Below the pieces are notes generated by a model, which was given only the letters and a program-made list of their open reading frames with translations, had not been told where the DNA came from and searched no databases. From Bacteroidales bacterium UBA2295 (lineage in GTDB: Bacteria; Bacteroidota; Bacteroidia; Bacteroidales; Tenuifilaceae): 12,504 nt of DNA. Location: positions 1 to 12,504 of the forward strand of contig DDWD01000138.1 of the NCBI GenBank assembly GCA_002345825.1, in the 5' to 3' direction. This document shows, piece after piece, positions 7,202 to 12,504 of the stretch. Made by a program: the position numbers and the translations under genes. Each line of letters begins with the position of its first letter. Position 1 is the first letter of the stretch.

Positions 7202-10117
7202 CTACCCCAGTATCTCCATCATCTGCTCCTGGCTGATGGCGCTAAGCGGGTTAGAGTTATCAACAAAATGGCTCGATAGCAACAGCTTGTTCTCCTGCAG
7301 GCGGCGGATTTTCTCCTCAACCGTACCCACCGATATAAATCGATATACAAAAACAGGCTTATCCTGTCCAATACGATGTGCACGGGCAATAGCCTGATTT
7401 TCCACTGCCGGATTCCACCACGGGTCGAGCACAAGGATATAATCGGCTGCAGTTAGGTTAAGCCCTACCCCACCCGCTTTTATTGATATCAGGAATACGT
7501 GACACTCCGAATCATTTTGAAACTGATCCACAATCTGCTGACGATTGGTAGTGGATCCCACCAGCATTTGGTATGCAATACCCGTTTGGGAAAGCTGTTT
7601 CTCAACAATCTTTAAATGCTTTACAAACGATGAGAAGATGAGTACCTTGTGGTTCTCCTCCACCAACGCCTCGATAGTACGAACAACCTCATCGAACTTT
7701 CCCGAATCGGCGTGCTGATACTCTTCAATCATCTGCGGATGATTCGAAATCTGCCTTAAGCGAGTGAGGCCTCGAAGGATTGATATGGCCGACTGAGCAT
7801 AGCCAACGCTTTCGATATTGTCGAAAATACTGTTGCGCACCAACGATTTTTCCTCCTCGTAAATACTTTTCTGTTCATCGGATAGGTTGCAGTAAATAAT
7901 CTCCTCGGTCAGCGCAGGTAATTCGGGAGCCACATCCTGCTTTCTACGCCTAATGATAAATGGTTCAACCAGTTTCTTTAATGCGTTTTGAACCTTTTCA
8001 TCTTTACTCTTCTCGATGGGAATAATAAATTGCTCCTTGAATGATCTCAATGAGCCCAACATCCCGCGGTTTAAGAAGTTGAGCTGTGCCCATAAATCGG
8101 TGAGCGAATTTTCAATTGGAGTACCACTAAGGCTCAAAAAGTGTTTGGCCTTTAGCAACACAGCCGATCGGTATACCTTGCTGGCAGGATTCTTAATGGT
8201 CTGGCTCTCATCAAGAATTACGTAGTTAAATCTCACATCCTTAAGCAGATCGATATCATTACGAAGCACTCCATAGGTGGTTAACACAATATCGTAATTA
8301 ACTAGCTCGGTAACCGAGCGCGTTCGGTTTGGACCAGTAAATTGATATATCGATAGGCTGGGGGCAAAACGTTGTACCTCACGTTGCCAGTTAAACAGCA
8401 GCGAGGTAGGCACCACCAATAGCGATGTTCGCCCCATTTGCACCAATCCATTGCTAGCCGACTGATTCCCATTGCTTTCTCTTCGCTCGGCATCATGCAG
8501 AAGCACAGCTAGGGTTTGAATGGTTTTTCCCAAGCCCATATCGTCGGCTAGGCATCCACCCATCCCGCTTTCGTACAGCAGCTGCAACCACAGTAAGCCC
8601 AACTTTTGGTAATCTCTAAGCTGTGCCTTTAGCCCAGCAGGAATTGCCACTTGTTGAGCCAGCGATACGTTGGCAAAACGCTCTTTCAAACTCTCTGCAT
8701 CGGGGCAAATAACCTGAGCCTGTTGAATAAAACCAAAGCCCGACTGCGGAAGCACAAGCTTATCGCCATCGACACTACCCACCACAAACAGCCCTTTGAA
8801 CTTGGCAAACCACTCCTCTGGGATAACAAAAACCTCACCGTTGGGCAAAATATACTCACGTATTCCCTTTATGATGTTCTTACGCAAAAGGATGAATGGA
8901 AACTCAAAATCGGTAAGTTTAACCATTCCATAGATATCGAACCAATCGTTTTCGAGTTTTGCTTTTAAGTCAAGGTCGTAGCCTTGAATATAGTAACTAA
9001 TCTGCTTTATCTGCTGAATAATCTCAATGTCATTCTGTGCAAAAGAGGTAGCATGTGCATTCACCCAGGATATCAATTCGTAATCCGATTCAACAACCTG
9101 AGGATAAAACTCTGCACCCTGAACATTCAATAATCCGAACGATTTTATTGTCTCCCGAACCGACTGCTCCCACTCCACATTTCTACTAAACCGAGTGTAC
9201 ATGTAGCTACCGTTCACAATCTTTAGCGACACCTCTTTCTGAGGTTTGCTTTGGCTAAGGTAGTTCTTATCGCCATACCTATAGTACAACACTAAACCCA
9301 ACGATCCACTGAGCCTAGTCTCTAGTGATAGCATAGCTTTAGCCGAAGGCTGGGCCTCAACGATCATAAATCCTTCGGGGATAACAATCTGATTCTTTAC
9401 AGCATTCAACACAAAGGTTTCGAAATACTTCTTCTCTGCCGACTGAGGAATGGAGATAAACTCCTTGGTGAAGAAAGGCAGCAACTTTTTAGCATCAATG
9501 CCATCGAACCTAAACAACCGATATCCCAATCGGATAATACAGGGTTCATGGGTAACAACCTGAGTTTGCCTATGCTTTAGGCTAACCCTCTCGCCTTTAC
9601 GGGTTGCCTCGAGCGTGTACCGTGTTTCGATTGGCGTAACCGAGAATCGGAAAACGGGTTCGGCATTCTCGGCCTGCACCAGAAGTAGATGATCATGATA
9701 CAGATTGCTAAACTTCTTATCCTTTAAGAAGATAGGAATATCAGTATTTATCAATATATCATAGCACTTGGCAATACGACGTTCGAAATACGAGCGTACG
9801 TAGCCCCCAAACACCTCATCGGTTTGTATGGCCTTATAGAAGTCGGCAACCGATTTTTTGCTCTTACCCACCACGCGAAACATACTGCTATCGCTTATCT
9901 CATCGAGTGTTCGAACAATTCGCTCTGCCTCGGGCGATATTAGTTCGCTCCACTTGCCAAGGTTATCGGGGAAAACATTATCGAGCACGGTGTAAATTCC
10001 GCCATCGCTGCTTAGCAGTTCAACAATATGTGCAGTGAATGTTGCCCCAAGAATCTTATGCTCTTGCAACGATATGGCAAAAAACTTACCCTTAAAAACA
10101 TCTATTGAATTCGGCAT
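7202..10117 (-). CDS. SNF2/Rad54-family DEAD/DEAH-like helicase (ATPase)
   Basis: This 971-residue SWI2/SNF2-type ATPase probably translocates on duplex DNA and remodels protein-nucleic-acid complexes in the cytoplasm; the bacterial substrate is not known to me. The C-terminal half has all the core motifs: LRDYQ near 500, Walker A DDMGLGKT (525-532), TTYGVL (613-618), the Walker B/DEAH-type box DESQ (636-639), SGTPIEN (664-670), RQISNHP (788-794), KVLIFSSF (824-831), KAGGVGLNLTAADYI (880-894) and the motif VI arginines in QAIARAHRIGQ (908-918). Residues 1-~490 are an N-terminal region of the type seen in large bacterial SNF2 proteins, with no motif I can name. Its composition (a hand-counted row at 8581 has 30 of 60 G+C) matches dapB/lepB rather than the restriction-modification genes upstream, so I treat it as a resident gene. 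No exact TAnnTTTG box or Shine-Dalgarno sequence is visible upstream of its ATG. Confidence 0.93.
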   Translation of the reverse strand: MPNSIDVFKGKFFAISLQEHKILGATFTAHIVELLSSDGGIYTVLDNVFPDNLGKWSELISPEAERIVRTLDEISDSSMFRVVGKSKKSVADFYKAIQTDEVFGGYVRSYFERRIAKCYDILINTDIPIFLKDKKFSNLYHDHLLLVQAENAEPVFRFSVTPIETRYTLEATRKGERVSLKHRQTQVVTHEPCIIRLGYRLFRFDGIDAKKLLPFFTKEFISIPQSAEKKYFETFVLNAVKNQIVIPEGFMIVEAQPSAKAMLSLETRLSGSLGLVLYYRYGDKNYLSQSKPQKEVSLKIVNGSYMYTRFSRNVEWEQSVRETIKSFGLLNVQGAEFYPQVVESDYELISWVNAHATSFAQNDIEIIQQIKQISYYIQGYDLDLKAKLENDWFDIYGMVKLTDFEFPFILLRKNIIKGIREYILPNGEVFVIPEEWFAKFKGLFVVGSVDGDKLVLPQSGFGFIQQAQVICPDAESLKERFANVSLAQQVAIPAGLKAQLRDYQKLGLLWLQLLYESGMGGCLADDMGLGKTIQTLAVLLHDAERRESNGNQSASNGLVQMGRTSLLVVPTSLLFNWQREVQRFAPSLSIYQFTGPNRTRSVTELVNYDIVLTTYGVLRNDIDLLKDVRFNYVILDESQTIKNPASKVYRSAVLLKAKHFLSLSGTPIENSLTDLWAQLNFLNRGMLGSLRSFKEQFIIPIEKSKDEKVQNALKKLVEPFIIRRRKQDVAPELPALTEEIIYCNLSDEQKSIYEEEKSLVRNSIFDNIESVGYAQSAISILRGLTRLRQISNHPQMIEEYQHADSGKFDEVVRTIEALVEENHKVLIFSSFVKHLKIVEKQLSQTGIAYQMLVGSTTNRQQIVDQFQNDSECHVFLISIKAGGVGLNLTAADYILVLDPWWNPAVENQAIARAHRIGQDKPVFVYRFISVGTVEEKIRRLQENKLLLSSHFVDNSNPLSAISQEQMMEILG

Positions 10118-10246
10118 TAAAAATCTAACTCACTTTTAAACAACATAATAAATCCTAACCAGCGTTGGGAACAAAACAACTAGCAATGATAGCTGATTTT
10201 TTTGGGCGAGAAAAAGTTTTTTTTGACTAATGAGACAAAGAAACTA

Positions 10247-10260
10247 TTACCATATGGTAA
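10247..10260. other. 14-bp palindrome TTACCATATGGTAA
   Basis: This is a perfect 14-bp palindrome, 130 bp upstream of the helicase start. It could be a binding site for a dimeric regulator of the helicase gene or a remnant of the acquired segment. No cognate regulator is encoded in the window, and nothing else supports a function. Confidence 0.3.
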
Positions 10261-10351
10261 CGAAGTTGATAATTAGGGGCAAGGTAGGTATTTAGAAAAA
10301 CATTGCTAAAAATATGCAGTAGAACTATTTATAGTGAATGGTAATGATTAT

Positions 10352-10397
10352 GTGTCGTTTAACAATTCGAAAACACGAATCTCATAAACTGCGACAC
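10352..10397. other. Two-part stem-loop downstream of the restriction-modification genes
   Basis: GTGTCGTTTA (10352-10361) pairs with TAAA (10385-10388) and CGACAC (10392-10397), with a 3-nt bulge CTG. Inside it, ATTCG (10365-10369) pairs with CGAAT (10376-10380) around the 6-nt loop AAAACA. On the minus strand it lies about 105 bp beyond the methyltransferase stop, so it could end or protect that transcript. No T-run follows. A small structured RNA or an extruding DNA hairpin are alternatives I cannot distinguish. Confidence 0.35.
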
Positions 10398-10502
10398 CGC
10401 TTGTTAGATATATCATTCAATACTAACATTATCCACCAACGGACTGCATAGAGTTCACCGAAGTAAAATGCACTATACACTATACTTGGGATAAGCATTC
10501 CT

Positions 10503-11399
10503 TTATTTCCACCATTCAAAATTGTCCGATATTATAATTTCATTTTTTTGAATATGGTGGGTAGTTTTCATTGGAATCGTCTTAAAATCAAGCTTGTATT
10601 TTCTGGCTAACCCCCTTATTTCTTCTGTATCATCATAGGTTAGCATAAATTTCCCTTTAAGTTCTGCAGTTAAAGCAAATAAAGCATCATGGTCAATCTC
10701 AAAATGGGTATAAAGTCGTTTCCCAGCAACTGTGTAGGGCGGGTCTATGAATGAATAAACATCTGCGTCATTCTTAATTCTCTCCAACTCAACGAATGCA
10801 TCACCGGCAATAAATTCCATTTTTGTCTTAACGTACCCAACTGCTATAATTCTATCTCGCAAGGTTTTGGGATACCAACGAGATTTTATTCCTTTGCCGT
10901 TCTCTCCATTTTTTATAAGCCCTGAACCTTTGGTTATAATACCCCCGTGAAAAATTCTATTTTTAAGTATAGTGCTAAAAGCCTGTTCCTGTGTAGTCTT
11001 GTCTTTCTTTTGAAGTATAGTGTTTGCATTTTCTGGAGTAAGATCAAATGAATAGATTTTATCTGCCAACCAATTATGGTCACCATTAACAATTACTTCC
11101 CAAACAGCGGCTACTTCATGATCTAGTTCAACCATTACAATCTTGTCAGCCAATCCTTCAAATGCCGCTGTAAGACTGACAATACCACCACCAGTAAAAG
11201 GTTCAATTAATATTTTGGGCTCTTTTGATTGTTTAAGCCATTTCCTCACGACAGGAACCAACCAAGTCTTTCCTCCTGGATATCTAAATGGACTTCTTTG
11301 GGGAACTGAAGCTACATTTACTACATTAGAAGTTGCTCTTTTTTGTTTGCCTACCTGACCTGCAGACAGGGTTTCAAATATTGATAATTGTCCATCCAT
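10503..11399 (-). CDS. Dam-like (D12 class) DNA adenine-N6 methyltransferase of a type II R-M system
   Basis: This enzyme transfers a methyl group from S-adenosylmethionine to adenine N6 in DNA and would protect the host from the adjacent nuclease. The 298-residue protein follows the alpha-class order: FRYPGGK (38-44, the N-terminal AdoMet-binding box of Dam-type enzymes), EPFTGGG (66-72, motif I), and the catalytic DPPY (219-222, motif IV). The region ending in KTTHHIQKNEIIISD completes the D12 fold. The recognition site cannot be read from the sequence. Its ATG lies 2 bp after the stop of the endonuclease gene, so the two are almost certainly cotranscribed with the nuclease first. Residues ~11-20 (LSAGQVGKQK) are encoded by a GC-rich repeat related to the one ending dapF, and the whole N-terminal ~35 residues precede the conserved fold. 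The gene is AT-rich (a row at 11041 has 19 of 60 G+C), which fits horizontal acquisition. Confidence 0.93.
   Translation of the reverse strand: MDGQLSIFETLSAGQVGKQKRATSNVVNVASVPQRSPFRYPGGKTWLVPVVRKWLKQSKEPKILIEPFTGGGIVSLTAAFEGLADKIVMVELDHEVAAVWEVIVNGDHNWLADKIYSFDLTPENANTILQKKDKTTQEQAFSTILKNRIFHGGIITKGSGLIKNGENGKGIKSRWYPKTLRDRIIAVGYVKTKMEFIAGDAFVELERIKNDADVYSFIDPPYTVAGKRLYTHFEIDHDALFALTAELKGKFMLTYDDTEEIRGLARKYKLDFKTIPMKTTHHIQKNEIIISDNFEWWK
11348..11370. repeat. GC-rich repeat copy inside the methyltransferase gene
   Basis: On the minus strand, GCAGGTCAGGTAGGC, within this block, matches GCCGGCCAGGCAGGC at the end of dapF (4608-4622, + strand) at 12 of 15 positions. The block also contains the palindrome CTGCAG flanked by CCTG/CAGG. 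It is a GC-rich island in an AT-rich gene and stays in frame, encoding about eight residues near the N-terminus. I read it as another copy of the same short intergenic repeat family. Confidence 0.5.
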
Positions 11400-11401
11400 A
11401 A

Positions 11402-12289
11402 TTATCTGCTTACAACGTCTGTTAATGATGGAGCATCAGGTGGATTCTTGTCTAGATGCTCGTCAAGTCGGTTTTGTAAAATATTTATAAAGTCAGTAAT
11501 CCCTCCGGGTTCGGGAGTGGTAATCCTTAAAAGTGCTGATTCAAATTCAGTGTAAACTATTTCATTTAGTACGAGATTGTTTTTCTTTTGCCTCTTATCA
11601 TACACAAGATCGTACAGAAACCAAGCAATATCAGCCTTTGACTTAGTGGTTGTCGGCAGTGAAGGAAGTGTTTCAAAAAATGACTTTTGTATAGCAACAG
11701 CTTGTCTCTTTTTCCAAGATTTAAATATTCCACCCTTGTAAAGCATTTGTGGAACAAGGCGCTTTCGAGATGATGATAAATAGTCTGGTTTGGGATAGTT
11801 ATATCCTGTGGGCCATTCAAAGTCTTTAGAAGTTTTTTTGATATACTCTTCAAATGGATTCCTAAGGTTTCCTGAAATATAAACTCCTTGGACTTCAAGT
11901 GATGCAAAATCTATCAACTGACCTAGCTCGTTGTATTGAACAAGTACAAAATCTATGTTACCTGCAGATTGACTGTTCTTGTCAACAAGTTTGATTTCAG
12001 ACAAGGATGTCCATGTTGCTTTATTCCCAAACGCAAATTCAGCAGCTTGTTCAACAATTAACCAATCTTCTCGAAATCTTGTTGGACATGTTATTATTGA
12101 TGTTCCATTATGCCAAACACTACAAACTCCAAGTGGATTGTTTGCTTTGTCCTTTGTACAGTTAGGAACCTTGTTGTTGAAAGGACAAAGTTTCTGTTTT
12201 CTATATCGTTGGGCTTTCGGGTCTTCATTCTCAAAAGGAAAGCCAAAAACCTCACCAAGAGGACTTTTATTTTCTGTTAGCTTAGTCAT
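11402..12289 (-). CDS. NotI-family type II restriction endonuclease
   Basis: This predicted nuclease would cut unmodified foreign DNA. From the ATG at 12289 it has 295 residues. The NotI-type metal-binding pattern is clear: CPF (Cys35), Cys44, GVC (Cys56) and CPTR (Cys68), which in NotI hold an iron atom in a rubredoxin-like site. The active site fits the NotI variant of PD-(D/E)xK: Asp113 in IDFVLVQ, then Glu132 and Gln134 in LEVQ, followed by a GN motif where NotI has GS. In NotI the equivalents are Asp160, Glu182 and Gln184 (recalled). It precedes the methyltransferase by 2 bp in one operon. A longer frame from 12346 adds 19 residues but would run through a -7 promoter box and a palindrome, so I prefer 12289. 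The specificity is unknown; family membership alone does not imply GCGGCCGC. Confidence 0.85.
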   Translation of the reverse strand: MTKLTENKSPLGEVFGFPFENEDPKAQRYRKQKLCPFNNKVPNCTKDKANNPLGVCSVWHNGTSIITCPTRFREDWLIVEQAAEFAFGNKATWTSLSEIKLVDKNSQSAGNIDFVLVQYNELGQLIDFASLEVQGVYISGNLRNPFEEYIKKTSKDFEWPTGYNYPKPDYLSSSRKRLVPQMLYKGGIFKSWKKRQAVAIQKSFFETLPSLPTTTKSKADIAWFLYDLVYDKRQKKNNLVLNEIVYTEFESALLRITTPEPGGITDFINILQNRLDEHLDKNPPDAPSLTDVVSR

Positions 12290-12293
12290 AATA

Positions 12294-12301
12294 CAAAGAT
12301 A
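12294..12301 (-). promoter_or_regulatory. -7 promoter box of the restriction-modification operon
   Basis: Read on the minus strand this is TATCTTTG, an exact match to the Bacteroidota -7 consensus TAnnTTTG. Only four bases (TATT) separate it from the ATG at 12289, so transcription would begin at or beside the start codon and the mRNA would be leaderless or nearly so. No TTTG is found at the usual ~20-bp distance; the nearest candidate is TCTG at 12320-12323 with an 18-bp spacer. A weak -33 box is compatible with a controlled promoter. Confidence 0.6.
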
Positions 12302-12309
12302 GTAAATTT

Positions 12310-12321
12310 TGTCGGCCGACA
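12310..12321. promoter_or_regulatory. 12-bp palindrome TGTCGGCCGACA between the -33 and -7 positions
   Basis: This perfect 12-bp palindrome sits 8 bp upstream of the -7 box of the nuclease gene, in the spacer/-33 region where a bound protein would block RNA polymerase. It is strikingly GC-rich for its surroundings and includes the only CGGCCG I found in the window by eye. Candidates are an operator, or a recognition site of the system itself whose methylation state tunes expression. The outer A/T pairs provide adenines, which an adenine methyltransferase would need. Confidence 0.5.
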
Positions 12322-12383
12322 GAGCTTTGAAACCCTCCTGTTTCATTAACTCCCAACCATCGTATGAGTAAACAAATCATAAA

Positions 12384-12396
12384 AGATGACTCATCT
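12384..12396. other. 13-bp dyad AGATGA-C-TCATCT
   Basis: Six base pairs of perfect dyad symmetry surround a single central base, about 95 bp upstream of the nuclease start. It is a possible binding site for a dimeric regulator or a short stem. There is no supporting evidence beyond the symmetry and the location. Confidence 0.25.
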
Positions 12397-12407
12397 CGTA
12401 CTACATA

Positions 12408-12504
12408 ACACAAAAGTTTTTTTGGGAAAAAAGCATCGGTGCAATATCACGGTAATTCTATCGCATTTGGCAAATATATTAAAACCCCAACAAAACTTTT
12501 GTGT
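12408..12504. repeat. Near-perfect 19-bp inverted repeat at the window edge
   Basis: ACACAAAAGTTTTTTTGGG (12408-12426) is the reverse complement of CCCAACAAAACTTTTGTGT (12486-12504) except at one position, so 18 of 19 positions match. The arms enclose 59 bp with no gene. The right arm ends exactly at the window limit and may extend further. It could be a hairpin ending an upstream gene's transcript, the remains of a small transposable unit, or the edge of the acquired segment. The sequence alone does not decide between these. Confidence 0.5.

Larger units (their letters stand above)
10118..10502. other. 385-bp AT-rich intergenic region between methyltransferase and helicase genes
   Basis: I find no coding region here. 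The stretch must contain the 3' end of the restriction-modification transcript and the minus-strand promoter of the helicase gene, but I see no exact match to the Bacteroidota promoter in the needed orientation. Two symmetric elements stand out: a 14-bp palindrome (10247-10260) and a two-part stem-loop (10352-10397). T-runs lie at 10197-10203 and 10217-10224. The composition is closer to the restriction-modification genes than to the helicase gene, so the acquired segment may begin within this gap. Confidence 0.6.

Noticed and set aside
10118..10502. Possible small gene or CRISPR-like array in this gap.
   Set aside because: I found no sustained frame and no regularly spaced direct repeats.
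7202..12289. SNF2 helicase plus methyltransferase plus nuclease as a DISARM-like multigene defence system.
   Set aside because: The helicase gene has a different base composition, is separated by 385 bp, and looks like a resident large SNF2 protein. No PLD-domain or DUF1998 gene is present. A simple type II R-M pair beside it is the better reading.
11979..12302. 107-residue + strand frame opposite the nuclease gene.
   Set aside because: It overlaps the nuclease Cys motifs on the other strand and shows no domain or start signal.
12290..12346. Longer nuclease frame beginning at 12346 (314 residues).
   Set aside because: The added 19 residues are encoded across the TATCTTTG box and the TGTCGGCCGACA palindrome, and show nothing of the family; the start at 12289 fits better.
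1..12504. tRNA or rRNA genes.
   Set aside because: I recognised no tRNA arm pattern or rRNA sequence by eye on either strand; covariance-model scans were not possible.

Overview
The window looks like a chromosomal segment of a Bacteroidota bacterium, probably from the Bacteroidales/Marinilabiliales side; this is inferred from protein families, not from a marker gene. The evidence is an OmpA-tailed outer-membrane protein with SdrD-like and CarboxypepD_reg-like modules, a dapB-lepB neighbourhood, a long Bacteroidota-type signal peptidase I, and promoters of the TTTG / TAnnTTTG type. Translation starts lack clear Shine-Dalgarno sequences.

Layout. Positions 84-3605 (+) encode an 1173-residue secreted, probably outer-membrane, multidomain protein ending in an OmpA peptidoglycan-binding domain. 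Its first ~2.55 kb is visibly AT-rich and its last ~1 kb is GC-richer. After a repeat-bearing gap come dapF (3824-4630), a 349-bp repeat-rich gap with a good promoter at its end, dapB (4980-5699) and lepB (5793-7133), all on +. A 12-bp stem-loop at 7153-7186 separates lepB from a convergent SNF2-family helicase gene (10117-7202, minus). Upstream of the helicase is a 385-bp AT-rich gap, and then a two-gene type II restriction-modification cassette on the minus strand: a NotI-family endonuclease (12289-11402) followed 2 bp later by a Dam-like (D12 class) adenine-N6 methyltransferase (11399-10503). The window ends in AT-rich DNA containing a near-perfect 19-bp inverted repeat.

How the genes work together. 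DapB and DapF catalyse two steps of the diaminopimelate/lysine pathway that feeds peptidoglycan. LepB processes exported proteins, and the large OmpA-tailed protein is an envelope protein that would be exported and anchored to peptidoglycan. The SNF2 ATPase shares the base composition of the dap/lep genes and looks like a resident gene. The restriction-modification pair is AT-richer and looks acquired.

Most notable points. (1) A NotI-type nuclease is paired with an adenine methyltransferase. Its promoter carries a 12-bp perfect palindrome, TGTCGGCCGACA, containing the only CGGCCG I found by eye in the window; CGGCCG is the core of the NotI site. This suggests methylation- or protein-mediated autoregulation. 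(2) A GC-rich intergenic repeat family appears to have been read in frame into the C-terminus of DapF and the N-terminus of the methyltransferase. (3) The OmpA-tailed gene looks like a compositional mosaic.
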